Part shown: in pieces, positions 7,453-16,011 of the stretch
How positions within the stretch are numbered: the stretch's first letter is position 1
Layout: every line of letters starts with the position of its first letter
NCBI RefSeq assembly: GCF_014648515.1
Contig: NZ_BMRG01000003.1
Span: 705,719 to 746,341, forward strand
Reading direction: 5' to 3'
DNA length: 40,623 bases
Source of the DNA: Saccharothrix coeruleofusca
GTDB taxonomy: Bacteria > Actinomycetota > Actinomycetes > Mycobacteriales > Pseudonocardiaceae
Program-made: the position numbers and the translations under genes
Notes under the pieces: model-generated
The model's input: only the letters and a program-made list of their open reading frames with translations
Told to the model about the DNA's origin: nothing
The model's database searches: none

Positions 7453-8298
7453 ATGACCATGCTGGTGGAGCTCGCGATCGGCGACGCGTACGGCGCGGGC
7501 TTCGAGTACGCGCCCGCGTCGCTCATCGCCGAGCGCAACACCCTGACGGGCTATGTCCAGCACCCGAGGCACCTGGGCATCCGGCCCGGCGCGTACACCG
7601 ACGACACCCAGATGACCCTCGCCCTCGCCGAGCTGCTCGTCAACGGCGGGCCGTGGACGCCCTCGGCCATCGCCGACCGGTTCGTCGAGGCGTTCCACCG
7701 CGACCCGCGCGAAGGGTACGCGCGCGGGTTCCAGGCGTTCCTGGCGCAGGTGCGCACCGGTGAGGAGTTCCTCGCCCGCATCCGCCCCGACAGCGACAAG
7801 AGCGGCGCGGCGATGCGCTCCGGCCCGCTGGGCCTGCTGCCGACCGTGCCGGACGTCCTGCACCACACCTCGGTGCAGGCACGCCTCACCCACGACACCC
7901 CCTCCGGCGTCGCCGCGGCCCAGGCGGCGGCCCTGGCCGTGCACTACTGCCACCACGAACTCGGTCCGCTGGACGGGATCGGGCGCTGGATCGACCGGCA
8001 GCTCGACTCCGCCACGTGGGCGCGGCCGTGGCGCGGCAAGGTCGGCCCCAAGGGCGAGATGAGCGTCCGCGCGGCACTGACCGCGTTGTCCGCCAACGAC
8101 ACCCTCAGCGGCTTGCTGCGCGACTGCGTCGCGTTCACCGGCGACGTCGACACCGTGGCGACCGTGGCCATGGCCGCGGCCTCACGGTCGCCACTGGTGC
8201 GCGCGGACCTGCCCGAGGTGCTGTTCACCGACTTGGAGAACGGCCCCTACGGCCGCGACCACCTGGCACGCCTGGACGCCCGGCTGCTCGCGGGCTGA
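7453..8298 (+). CDS. ADP-ribosylglycohydrolase family protein
   Basis: A 281-residue all-helical hydrolase of the DraG/ARH family, which removes ADP-ribose from proteins or other acceptors using two magnesium ions. It begins LVELAIGDAYGAGFEY. The metal ligands are visible as YTDDTQMTLAL (first site, near residue 47) and FTGDVDTVATVAMA (second site, near residue 232). The Thr and paired Asp of both motifs are intact, so activity is expected. Two near ATGs (7453 and 7459) compete and neither has a strong ribosome site. No ADP-ribosyltransferase partner is visible nearby. Confidence 0.88.
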   Translation: MTMLVELAIGDAYGAGFEYAPASLIAERNTLTGYVQHPRHLGIRPGAYTDDTQMTLALAELLVNGGPWTPSAIADRFVEAFHRDPREGYARGFQAFLAQVRTGEEFLARIRPDSDKSGAAMRSGPLGLLPTVPDVLHHTSVQARLTHDTPSGVAAAQAAALAVHYCHHELGPLDGIGRWIDRQLDSATWARPWRGKVGPKGEMSVRAALTALSANDTLSGLLRDCVAFTGDVDTVATVAMAAASRSPLVRADLPEVLFTDLENGPYGRDHLARLDARLLAG

Positions 8299-8332
8299 TC
8301 GCCCAGGCACGGCCCGCGCACGGCCCGCGCCG

Positions 8333-9217
8333 CTATTCGGTTCTCATCCGGTAGTGCGCCTCCAGTTCCTCGGTCCTGTCCTGCGGCCACGGGCAGCGGA
8401 TCTCGCCGAACAGCGCGGCGAAGAACAACTCCAGGTGCACGTGCCAGGCGGCCAGCGCGGTGGGCACCGCCGCCCGGTCGGACACCTCGTGGGTCAGCAC
8501 GACCGTCGTGCCCCGCTCCGGGTCGTGCTCGAACTCCCACCGCACCCGGCCCCGCGGCGAGTCGAACTCCAGCAGCCGCGGCGCTTCCACGGCCGTGACC
8601 GGTCCCGGTTCCACGTGCGGGTTGGCCGCCCGCGCAGGCGGTGGACCGCCGACCTCGGGCCGCGCGCCCTCGGTGAGCAGCGCCCACAGCTCGTCCGGCG
8701 ACCGCCACATCAGGTCGCGGGCGAAGCGCACCCGCGCGCCCTCGGCCTCGCCCTGGTCCAGGCCGAACTCGCGGACCCACCGCTCCAGCAGCGGCAGCCA
8801 GTCGGTCGTCGGCGTGTGCGGTCGGTCCGCCAGCCGGTCGTCCAACGCGTCCAGGCAGGTGGCCCAGCCCGCCGCGTTGCGCGCCGCGCCCAGCGGTCCG
8901 GCACCGATCACCTGCGTGAACACCAGCAGGCAGCCCTCGTCGCACGGCAGCAGCTCGAACCGCAGGACGTCCTCGTTCCAGCGGAACGCGAACACCCTGG
9001 GCGGATCGGATTCCAGCACCTCGCCGGACCCGGTCGGCCCGCCTTCGGGGAAGGTGAACCGCATGGTCACCCCGTCGACCTCCACGGTCGCCGGGAACCA
9101 GTGCGCCAGCTGCGCGGGCTCGCGGATCGCCCGCCACACCTTGGCGGGAGGGTGCGCCAGCAATCGCTCCACGCGCAGGACGGGCTTGCCTCCGATGGTC
9201 TCCAGTCGCGCGTCCAT
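8333..9217 (-). CDS. SRPBCC (AHSA1-like) domain protein, double domain
   Basis: A 294-residue protein with two SRPBCC/AHSA1-type halves. The first starts ETIGGKPVLRVERLLAHPPAKVWRAI and continues LAHWFPATVEVDGV; the second half (about 170-290) contains LLEFDSPRGRVRWEFEHDPE and a helix ending EELEAHYRMRTE. The fold binds hydrophobic ligands in a deep cavity. The ATG overlaps the stop of the upstream ArsR gene by one base, so expression is coupled. ArsR-SRPBCC pairs of this type are common in actinobacteria, and the regulator probably controls both genes. Confidence 0.85.
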   Translation of the reverse strand: MDARLETIGGKPVLRVERLLAHPPAKVWRAIREPAQLAHWFPATVEVDGVTMRFTFPEGGPTGSGEVLESDPPRVFAFRWNEDVLRFELLPCDEGCLLVFTQVIGAGPLGAARNAAGWATCLDALDDRLADRPHTPTTDWLPLLERWVREFGLDQGEAEGARVRFARDLMWRSPDELWALLTEGARPEVGGPPPARAANPHVEPGPVTAVEAPRLLEFDSPRGRVRWEFEHDPERGTTVVLTHEVSDRAAVPTALAAWHVHLELFFAALFGEIRCPWPQDRTEELEAHYRMRTE

Positions 9218-9525
9218 CAGTCGGCCATCTCGTCCAGGTGCCGCTCCAGGGCGTCGAAGCTGCTGTCCCACAGCTCGCGGTACGGGGCCAGCCAGGCGTC
9301 GATCTCCGCCAGCGGTTCGAGCCGCAGGCGGTACCACCGGCGCTGGGCGTCGCGCCGCACCTCCACCAGGCCGGCCTCGCGGAGCACCTTCAGGTGCTTG
9401 GAGACCGTGGGCTGGGCGAGGTTGAGCCCGTCGACCAGGTCGTTGACCGGGCGCTCACCCCCGCGCAGGACGTCGAGGATCTGCCTCCGGCTGGGGTCGG
9501 CCAGCACGGCGAACGTAGATGTCAT
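9217..9525 (-). CDS. ArsR-family winged-helix regulator
   Basis: A 102-residue winged-helix repressor. It starts MTSTFAVLADPSRRQILDVL, the typical ArsR first helix. The recognition helix is LNLAQPTVSKHLKVLREAGL and the wing is VEVRRDAQRRWYRLR. The Cys residues of the arsenic-sensing CxC motif are absent, so the signal is not arsenite. The C-terminal helix is the one seen in ArsR proteins paired with SRPBCC genes. The ATG sits about 6 bp after a -10 box, which suggests a leaderless message and autoregulation. Confidence 0.92.
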   Translation of the reverse strand: MTSTFAVLADPSRRQILDVLRGGERPVNDLVDGLNLAQPTVSKHLKVLREAGLVEVRRDAQRRWYRLRLEPLAEIDAWLAPYRELWDSSFDALERHLDEMAD

Positions 9526-9562
9526 ATCGGCAATATAGCCACCTCCGTATGTACGGTGTCAA
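9524..9562 (-). promoter_or_regulatory. ArsR gene promoter with an operator in the spacer
   Basis: On the minus strand, TTGACA (9557-9562) and TATATT (9532-9537) flank a 19-bp spacer that contains the inverted repeat CCGTA-TG-TACGG (9545-9556, plus-strand reading). The ATG follows the -10 box by 6 bp, so the transcript is probably leaderless. A repressor bound to the spacer would block RNA polymerase. Confidence 0.7.
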
Positions 9563-9585
9563 CGGTGCCGGGCACGTGGATCGAG

Positions 9586-9777
9586 TCAGTTCGGCGAGGC
9601 GGGCGCGCGGCAGCGCCGGTCGGGCAGGTGCGGCCGGAACCGGTCGGCAAGCCGCGCCGGGCTCGGCCCGAAGTCGCGCGAATCGCTGAACCCGCCGTGC
9701 GGCAGGACCAGCGGATCGCCCTCTCCGATGGCCGTGTGCCGGGTGCGCACGCCGCTGACGGTGGTGTAGCCGGACAT
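9586..9777 (-). pseudogene. Truncated alpha/beta-hydrolase remnant
   Basis: A 63-codon frame with a strong AAGGAGG ribosome site. The first 45 residues look like the start of an alpha/beta hydrolase: MSGYTTVSGVRTRHTAIGEG, then DPLVLPHGGFSDSRDFG with the oxyanion HGG motif, and ARLADRF before the second strand LPDRR. After that the sequence turns to RCRAPASPN and stops, so the catalytic Ser, Asp and His are missing. I read this as the decayed 5' end of a 250-300 residue hydrolase gene. The downstream bases show no continuing hydrolase frame. Confidence 0.65.
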
Positions 9778-10096
9778 CGGGACCTCCTTGATCGGGTGCT
9801 CGGGTCAAGGTCTACGGCAGAGGTCCGACAGAAACCGGGGCGGATCGAACAGCGGACCCGGTTGTTCACCCGGAAAGGTGATCACCTGCCGTCCGGACCG
9901 GTGGGTTCAGCCGGTGGGGCCGCCCCGTCCGCCCGTCGGGGACGGGCGACGGCGCGACCGCACGCCCGACCACAGCGGCTCGCCGAGGTAGTGGTGGTGA
10001 AGAGGTAAGCTGCGCAACAGGTTCCTCGAACCCCTGAGGGCCTGCCCATCGGCGGCACGACCGCGAGCCCCTCCCCGTAGCGATTCGAGGACTCCC
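9778..10096. other. Intergenic region with two inverted repeats
   Basis: This 319-bp gap has no convincing gene. It contains an imperfect inverted repeat CCTTGA (9786-9791)/TCAAGG (9805-9810), which overlaps the ribosome site of the hydrolase remnant and resembles MerR/SoxR-type operators. It also contains GGTTC-CTC-GAACC at 10020-10032, upstream of the aminotransferase. Near the right end GAGGA (10087-10091) is the aminotransferase ribosome-binding site. Confidence 0.5.
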
Positions 10097-11236
10097 GTGC
10101 CGCGTTCCCTCTCCGTCACCAGCTCCCCCGTGCGCGACCTGCTCGCACTCACCGCCCGACCCGAGGTGATCTCGTTCGCGGGCGGCCTGCCCGCGCCCGA
10201 GCTGTTCGACCTCGACGGCCTGCGCGCCGCGTTCGACCAGGCCCTGTCCCGCCGCGCCCTGCAGTACGCGCCCACCGAGGGCGACCCCGACCTGCGCGCC
10301 CTGGTGGCCGCGCGGATGACCGCGCGCGGTCTGCCCACCGACGCCGCGGACCTGCTGATCACCACCGGCTCGCAGCAGGCGCTGAGCCTGGTGGTCACCG
10401 CCCTGCTGGAACCGGGCGCGGTGGTCGCCGTGGAGGAGCCGACCTACCTGGCCGCTCTGCAGTGCTTCCAGCTCGCGGGCGCGCGCGTCGTCCCCGTGGC
10501 GGGCGACGAGCACGGCGTGGACCCGGCGGCGCTGGCCGAGGTCGTCCAGCGGCACCGGCCCGAGCTGCTCTACCTGGTGCCGACCTTCGCCAACCCGACC
10601 GGCCGCACGCTCGCCGAGGCCAGGCGCGCCGAGGTCGCGCGGCTGGCCGAGCGGCACGGCCTGTGGGTCGTGGAGGACGACCCGTACAGCGAGCTGCGCT
10701 ACCGCGGCACGCCCGTGGCCCCGCTGGCCGCGAGCAGCGAACGCGTGCTGCACCTGGGCAGCTTCTCCAAGGTCGGCGCTCCGGGGCTGCGCCTGGGCTG
10801 GCTGCGCGCCCCCGCGACCCTCCTGCGGACCCTGGTGGTCGTCAAGCAGGCGGCCGACCTGCACACCTCCGCCACCGACCAGGCCGCCGCCGCCGCGTAC
10901 CTGGCGGCCAACGACCTGTCCGCGCACGTCGAACGGCTGTGCGCGGCGTACCGGGCGCGTCGTGACGCGATGATCGAGGCGCTGCCGTCAGCGCTGCCCG
11001 AGGGCGCGCGGTGGACCGACCCGGACGGCGGCATGTTCGTGTGGGTGCGTCTGCCCGGCGAGGTCGACACGCAGGCGTTGCTGCCCAAGGCGTTGGCGCG
11101 GGACGTGGCGTTCGTGCCCGGAGCGCCCTTCCACGCCGTGAACCCCGACCGCGCGACGCTGCGGCTGTCGTTCACCACCAACACGGTGCAGGACATCGCG
11201 GAAGGGGTGCGCCGCTTGGGGCTCGCGCTGAGCTGA
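10097..11236 (+). CDS. PLP-dependent aminotransferase, class I/II (2-aminoadipate/LysN-like)
   Basis: A 379-residue fold-type I aminotransferase. It starts VTSSPVRDLLALTARPEVIS followed by FAGGLPAPELFDLDGL, the signature of the AadAT/LysN/ARO8-like group. Other landmarks are the glycine-rich TTGSQQALSLV, the VVEDDPYSELRY motif carrying the cofactor-contacting Asp and Tyr, and the Schiff-base lysine in GSFSKVGAPGLRLGW (Lys225). The fold is complete to the C-terminus (LRLSFTTNT). Substrates are probably bulky or branched amino acids, but cannot be fixed from sequence. GAGGA lies 5 bp before the GTG. It lacks the N-terminal GntR domain of the related MocR regulators, so it is an enzyme only. Confidence 0.9.
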   Translation: MPRSLSVTSSPVRDLLALTARPEVISFAGGLPAPELFDLDGLRAAFDQALSRRALQYAPTEGDPDLRALVAARMTARGLPTDAADLLITTGSQQALSLVVTALLEPGAVVAVEEPTYLAALQCFQLAGARVVPVAGDEHGVDPAALAEVVQRHRPELLYLVPTFANPTGRTLAEARRAEVARLAERHGLWVVEDDPYSELRYRGTPVAPLAASSERVLHLGSFSKVGAPGLRLGWLRAPATLLRTLVVVKQAADLHTSATDQAAAAAYLAANDLSAHVERLCAAYRARRDAMIEALPSALPEGARWTDPDGGMFVWVRLPGEVDTQALLPKALARDVAFVPGAPFHAVNPDRATLRLSFTTNTVQDIAEGVRRLGLALS

Positions 11237-11293
11237 TCGGCGCACGGGGCGGGCAGTGGTGCTCGGGCCCGCTCGGCGGGCGAGGATGTCCGC

Positions 11294-11896
11294 GTGAAGC
11301 GGACACGAGCGGTGCACCACCTGCGGGAGTTGGCGGCCAAGTGCGACGAGATGAGCAGGGCGTCGTCCTCGATCTTCCGGCTGCGGGTGGTCCAGCTGTG
11401 GGCGGTGGGCGAGGTCCTGGGCTCGACGGAAGAACTGGACTGGGTGAAGGTCGCGCTGGTGGTCGACCTGCCCGTGGACGAGGTGCCCTGGTTGGGCAAG
11501 CCCGCCGGGGCGGACCACTGGGCGCAGGCGACGCGCTTGGACAAGAACCCGATCTCGCCCCTGTGGCGGTCGGCGCGCGCTCCCGTGTGGAATCACCGCG
11601 TCGAACGGCCCGCCCTGGTCTGGGACGTGGAGAACGGCGTGGCCGAGCAGACGCTGACCGCTCTGGCCCAAGGGCGCGGTGACAGCGTCCGCACCCCCGC
11701 GCCGAGCGCGGAGGAACTGCGCGAGCGCTTGGGCGAGGAGTTGGCGGTGAGCCTGCGGGCCCTGCGCCACTGGACCGGTGTGTACGAGGAGAAGCGCTGG
11801 GCGCCGGGGAAGCTGACGCCCATCTCCGACGCGATGTGGAGCGCGGGCGCGGGCTACGTGGACGTGTGGGACGCGTTGGCCGATCCGGGGAACTAG
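11294..11896 (+). CDS. Conserved hypothetical protein (DUF7711-like)
   Basis: A 200-residue soluble protein of unknown function. It has an N-terminal helix (VHHLRELAAKCDEMSRASS), a strand-rich centre (WVKVALVVDLPVDEVPW, APVWNHRVERPALVWD) and a Trp-rich C-terminal part (ALRHWTGVYEEKRWAPGKL, DAMWSAGAGYVDVWDAL). The overall look matches a family confined to Actinosynnema-like actinomycetes that I recall as DUF7711, but I cannot verify it. There is no signal peptide or membrane segment. The GTG start is 57 bp after the aminotransferase stop. Confidence 0.65.
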   Translation: MKRTRAVHHLRELAAKCDEMSRASSSIFRLRVVQLWAVGEVLGSTEELDWVKVALVVDLPVDEVPWLGKPAGADHWAQATRLDKNPISPLWRSARAPVWNHRVERPALVWDVENGVAEQTLTALAQGRGDSVRTPAPSAEELRERLGEELAVSLRALRHWTGVYEEKRWAPGKLTPISDAMWSAGAGYVDVWDALADPGN

Positions 11897-12027
11897 GCGC
11901 GCTCGCCGCCCGGCCGAGGCTAACGGGACGGCGCGCGGACGCGATGGAAGGCGCGGACCCCCTTTGGCGAACGCGGTACTGGAGCGACCGGATGGCTGAT
12001 CGAGCGCCGTTAGGCGGGCCGGACGAG

Positions 12028-12609
12028 ATGCCGGGGCACCGCGCCGTGAGCAATGAGCTCGACGGTGACGTGCACGGTGTTTCAGTGCAGGCGGGCGCGG
12101 TGAGCGGTGGTGTCCACATCCACTTCGCGGGGCGTCCTCGACGTGCTCGGGGGCGACGCAGCGGCCCGACCGGCCGGGTGCCGGGCATCCTGTTCGGCTG
12201 GGTGGTGACGTCGTCGTCGCTGTTGATGACCGGGGGCCTCATCGCCTACTTCATCAACGTGTCGGTGGGGCGGGACAGCTTGCCCCCGACCCTCGCGGCC
12301 GACGCGGTTCTGCTCGCGCTGGTCGCGGCTTGCCTGTTCGCGCGGTGGCGGCGGCGCGGAGCGAGCCTGTCCTTCGCCGCCTACGCGAGTCGTTCGCTCC
12401 TGCGCTGCACGCCGCGAAGCGTGCGGGCGACCCCGACCCCCGTCCTCGGGCTGATCGCTGTCGTCGCCGGGGCGCTCGTGGTGGGCGCGCTCGCGGCGCC
12501 CGCGTCGACGCGGTCCGCCGTGCAGGGCCAGAACGGCGTGCTGCTCATCTTCGGGGCGCTGCTGTGCCTGGTGATCGGTCAACTCCTCCGCGCGAGGACG
12601 CGGCGCTGA
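12028..12609 (+). CDS. Hypothetical four-helix membrane protein with an N-terminal HG-V-QAG motif
   Basis: A protein of about 193 residues of unknown function. The N-terminus holds NELDGDVHGVSVQAGAVSGG followed by VHIHFAG, a glycine/histidine repeat motif common in actinobacterial STAND- and defence-associated proteins. A basic linker (RPRRARGRRSG) leads to two pairs of hydrophobic segments (ILFGWVVTSSSLLMTGGLI, ADAVLLALVAACLFARW, VLGLIAVVAGALVVGALAA, GVLLIFGALLCLVIGQLL). Start candidates are ATG 11944, ATG 11992, ATG 12028 and GTG 12046; none has a strong ribosome site. Confidence 0.6.
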   Translation: MPGHRAVSNELDGDVHGVSVQAGAVSGGVHIHFAGRPRRARGRRSGPTGRVPGILFGWVVTSSSLLMTGGLIAYFINVSVGRDSLPPTLAADAVLLALVAACLFARWRRRGASLSFAAYASRSLLRCTPRSVRATPTPVLGLIAVVAGALVVGALAAPASTRSAVQGQNGVLLIFGALLCLVIGQLLRARTRR

Positions 12610-12614
12610 CGCTC

Positions 12615-12869
12615 TCACCGCAGGCACACCGCGCAGGGCCGCGCGGTGGGGTAGCGGCCTTCGAGTTCACGCCGGGTGCCGCAGATCTTGACCTGCTCCC
12701 CGATCCACGTGGTGCCGCGCGGGGGAGTGCCGCTGATCGTGCGGCAGTTGGCGCGGTGCAGCACCATCGCGCTCGGGTTCAGGCTGCGCTCGGCGTCGAT
12801 GACGTGCTGGTCCGGGTTGGCCGCGATCCACCACTCGTAGGAACCGTTGTCCTCGTTGAACTCCAGCAT
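12615..12869 (-). CDS. Small conserved hypothetical protein with Cys/His motif
   Basis: An 84-residue protein starting MLEFNEDNGSYEWWIAANPD. It contains VLHRANCRTISGTPPRG, then a Cys in VKICG and the C-terminal PCAVCLR, so four cysteines and one histidine could bind a metal or form disulfides. Similar 80-100 residue proteins with a His-Arg-x-x-Cys motif occur widely in actinobacteria without known function. The start at 12869 is preferred over a longer frame because the upstream translation is shadow-like and GGGAG lies before this ATG. It converges with the membrane protein gene across 5 bp. Confidence 0.65.
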   Translation of the reverse strand: MLEFNEDNGSYEWWIAANPDQHVIDAERSLNPSAMVLHRANCRTISGTPPRGTTWIGEQVKICGTRRELEGRYPTARPCAVCLR

Positions 12870-12996
12870 GAACCGATGATCTCCCGCCCGTGGGCCCGAG
12901 GTCAGGCCCAACCGGCGGCGGCTCCAGCCCGGCGCACCTGGAAACGTGGTGGCGGTTCCGGCGCCTGAGTAGCCTGGCGCCGCGGGGGAGGTGCGG

Positions 12997-15900
12997 GTGG
13001 CGGAGATCAGGTTCGGCCTGCTGGGACAAGTCCAGGCGTGGCTGGGGCCCGACGAGGTCGACCTGGGGCACCAGAAGCAGCGGCACGTGCTCGCGGCGCT
13101 GCTGGTCGACGCGGACCGGGTGGTGCCCGTGGCGCGCGTCCTGGAGCGGGTCTGGGGCGAGGACGCCCCGCTCAGCGCGCAGACCACGTTGTACAGCTAC
13201 CTGTCCCGGTTGCGCCGCGCCCTGTCGGCGTTCCCGGACCACGTGCTCATCGAGCGGCATCCCGGCGGTTACGCGGTGCGGGTCGACCCCGACCGGGTGG
13301 ACGTGCACCGGTTTCGCAGGCTGGTCGCGCAAGCCAGGGCGGTCGACCACCCGGCGGGCGCGGCGGAGGTGCTGGAGCGGGCGCTGGAGCTGTGGCGGGG
13401 TGAGCCGTTCAGCGGGGCCGAGAGCGCCTGGTTCACCACGCACCGCAACACCCTGCAGCGCGAGCACGCCGCCGCCCGGCTCGCCCTGTGCGACTTGCTG
13501 CTGCGCTGCGGCCGCGACGCCGACGCGCTCGCCATCGCCTCGGCCCGCGCCGCCGAGGACCCGTTCGACGAGCGGGTCGCGGGTCAGGTGGTGCTCGCCC
13601 TGCACCGGCTTGGCCGCACGGCCGACGCGCTGGCCTGCTTCGACCGGACCCGCCGGGTGCTGGCCGACGAACTGGGGGTCGACCCAGGGGCCGCCCTGGT
13701 CGAGCTGCGCGAGCGCGTGCTGGCGGGCGACCCGGAGCTGCTGCGGGTCGAGGCGGGCGATCCCGGCGAAGGACCGGCCGAGACCATCACGTGGTCCGCG
13801 CCCGCGACGCTGCCACCGGACGTGCACGACTTCACCGACCGCGCCGGGCAGTCCGCGGCGCTGGTGGAGCGGTCGATCACCGGTGGCCGGGTCGTGGCGA
13901 TCATCGGGATGGGCGGCATCGGCAAGACCTCGCTCGCCCGGCACGTCGCGAACCGGGTCGCCGACCGGTTCCCGGACGGCCAGCTGTGGGCCGACCTCGG
14001 CGACGCCGCCGCGGGGGACGTGCTCGCCCGGCTGCTGCGGGTGCTCGGCGTGCCGGACCGCGCCATCCCCGTCGACCACGCGGAACGAGGCGACCTCTAC
14101 CGGACGCTGCTGCGCGGTCGGACGATGCTGGTCGTGCTGGACAACGCCACGACGCCGGGCCAGATCTACCCGCTGCTGCCGGGCACGGGGACGTGCGCGG
14201 TGCTGATCACCAGCCGCGCCAAGCCGACCGCCGCGGAAGGCGTCGAGTGGGTCGAGCTGGACGTGTTCACCACCGAGGAGGGCGTGGCGCTGCTGGCGAA
14301 GCTCGTGGGCGCGCAGCGCGTCGCGGCCGAACCCGCCGCCGCGGAGCGGATCGTCGCGCTGTGCGGCGGGCTGCCGCTCGCGGTGCGGATCGCCGGGGCA
14401 CGACTGGCCGCGCGGCGCACCTGGCGGCTGGACCACCTGGTGGGGCAGCTCAGCGACGAGCGCCGCAGGCTCGACCGGCTCGCGATCGGCGACCTGGAGG
14501 TGCGCGCGTCCCTCGCGATGAGCTACGCGGGACTGAGCGGACCCGCCCGGCGGTTGTTGCGCCTGCTCGGGCTGGTCGAGGTGCCGGACTTCCCGCCGTG
14601 GGTGGTGGCGGTGCTGCTCGAACTGCCGCTCGACGAGGCGGTCGAGCACGCCGAGGAACTGGTCGACGCCCACCTGCTGACGGTGTCCGAGGTCGACCCG
14701 GTGGGGCAGTACCGGTACCGCTGCCACGACCTGGTCCGGCTGTTCGCGGTCGAGCGGGCCGAAGCCGAGGAGACGGCCGCCGACCGCGCCCGCGCCGTGG
14801 AACGGGCGCTCGGCGGCTGGCTGGCGCTCGCCGAGCGGCTGACCGAGTTCGTGCCCGGCCCCTGCTACGCGCGCATCAGCGGTGACGCCCACCGCCCGCC
14901 GGTGGGCGACCTGGTTCCCGACCTGTCACCCGAGTGGTCGGACACCTGGTTCGACGCGGAGCGGTCGGCGCTGCTCGCCGCCGTGCGCCAAGCCTGCCGC
15001 GCCCGCTTGGTCGACCTCGCCTTCGACCTCGCGGGCTGCCTGGAGAAGTACTTCGACCTGCGCGGCATGTACTCGGACTGGCTCGCGCTCAACCGGGAGG
15101 TGCTCGACGTGTGCGTCGAGCACGGCCACCGGCTGGGCGAGGCGGTGATGCGGCGCGGGCTGCTCGACGTCACGACCTGGATCGCGGACGGGCCGGGCAA
15201 GGCGATGGACCGGCTGCGCGTGGAAGCCCTCGCGCTGTGGGACCTGTTCGCCGAGCTGGGCCACGACGCGGGCGCGGCGGACGTGGCCGTGATGCACTCG
15301 TGGTCGCTGACGGCCGCGGGCAGGCACGCCGAGGCGATCGCCGTGGCGGAGACCGCGCTGGCACTGGCCGCCCGCGCCGACCACGTCGGCGGGTCGGCCC
15401 GAGCCGAGCTCGCGCTGGGCCTGGCGCACTTCGACAGCCGCGGGCTCACCACAGCCATCGAGCACGTCGAGCGCGGGCTCGTCCACGCGCGCCAACTGGG
15501 CAACCCGCGCTGGGAGGCCACGGCGCTGCAGTTCGCGGGCATCGGCTACGGGGAGGCGGGCCAGTTCGAGACCAGCAGGCGCATGCTGGACCGGTCGCTG
15601 GCCATCACCCGCGCCTACCGCGACTCCTACACCGAGGTGCTGACCCTGCTCGCGTCCGCGCGCCTGCACCTGCGGGTGGACCGCGACCGGGCGCACCGCG
15701 ACGTGGAGCGCTCGCTGGCGCTGAGCCGCCGCCACCGGATGACCCACCACACGGCGCAAGGGCTGGAGCTGCTCGGGTTGCTGGCACTGGAGGAGAACCG
15801 GCCGCACGACGCCGTGGCGCACCTGGAGGAGTCCGTCACCCTGTGGCGCACCAGGGGGTGGCACTCCTACCACGCCGCCGCCCTGGAGTCGCTGGGGCGC

Positions 15901-16008
15901 GCGTACGAGCGGGTGGACCGGGTGGCCGCGCGGCGCGCGTTCGCCGAGGCACGAGAGGTGTACCTGCGCATCGGTGACACCGACCGCGCGGCCCGGATCG
16001 AGGCATGA
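12997..16008 (+). CDS. AfsR/SARP-type STAND regulator (OmpR wHTH, BTAD, NB-ARC, TPR)
   Basis: A regulator of about 1003 residues with four domains in order. Residues 1-95 are an OmpR-like winged helix (RFGLLGQVQAWLGPDEVDLG, YSYLSRLRRAL). About 100-245 is a bacterial transcriptional activation domain (DVHRFRRLVAQA to RVLADELGVDPG). About 280-560 is an NB-ARC NTPase with Walker A GMGGIGKTSLARH near 305, Walker B MLVVLDNA near 380 and the GLPLAVRIAGARLA motif. About 700-1000 is TPR-like. Such proteins use nucleotide-driven oligomerisation to activate pathway genes, often for secondary metabolism. The GTG at 12997 is chosen because GGGGGAG lies 6 bp before it. No biosynthetic cluster is adjacent. 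Confidence 0.9.
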   Translation: MAEIRFGLLGQVQAWLGPDEVDLGHQKQRHVLAALLVDADRVVPVARVLERVWGEDAPLSAQTTLYSYLSRLRRALSAFPDHVLIERHPGGYAVRVDPDRVDVHRFRRLVAQARAVDHPAGAAEVLERALELWRGEPFSGAESAWFTTHRNTLQREHAAARLALCDLLLRCGRDADALAIASARAAEDPFDERVAGQVVLALHRLGRTADALACFDRTRRVLADELGVDPGAALVELRERVLAGDPELLRVEAGDPGEGPAETITWSAPATLPPDVHDFTDRAGQSAALVERSITGGRVVAIIGMGGIGKTSLARHVANRVADRFPDGQLWADLGDAAAGDVLARLLRVLGVPDRAIPVDHAERGDLYRTLLRGRTMLVVLDNATTPGQIYPLLPGTGTCAVLITSRAKPTAAEGVEWVELDVFTTEEGVALLAKLVGAQRVAAEPAAAERIVALCGGLPLAVRIAGARLAARRTWRLDHLVGQLSDERRRLDRLAIGDLEVRASLAMSYAGLSGPARRLLRLLGLVEVPDFPPWVVAVLLELPLDEAVEHAEELVDAHLLTVSEVDPVGQYRYRCHDLVRLFAVERAEAEETAADRARAVERALGGWLALAERLTEFVPGPCYARISGDAHRPPVGDLVPDLSPEWSDTWFDAERSALLAAVRQACRARLVDLAFDLAGCLEKYFDLRGMYSDWLALNREVLDVCVEHGHRLGEAVMRRGLLDVTTWIADGPGKAMDRLRVEALALWDLFAELGHDAGAADVAVMHSWSLTAAGRHAEAIAVAETALALAARADHVGGSARAELALGLAHFDSRGLTTAIEHVERGLVHARQLGNPRWEATALQFAGIGYGEAGQFETSRRMLDRSLAITRAYRDSYTEVLTLLASARLHLRVDRDRAHRDVERSLALSRRHRMTHHTAQGLELLGLLALEENRPHDAVAHLEESVTLWRTRGWHSYHAAALESLGRAYERVDRVAARRAFAEAREVYLRIGDTDRAARIEA

Positions 16009-16011
16009 CCG

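Noticed and set aside
10097-11236. MocR/GntR-type regulator
   Set aside because: The aminotransferase has no N-terminal winged-helix domain and begins directly at the enzyme fold.
12615-13187. Longer version of the small Cys/His protein starting at 13187
   Set aside because: The first 100 codons are antisense to the AfsR-like gene and Ser/Arg/Thr-rich, typical of a shadow frame.
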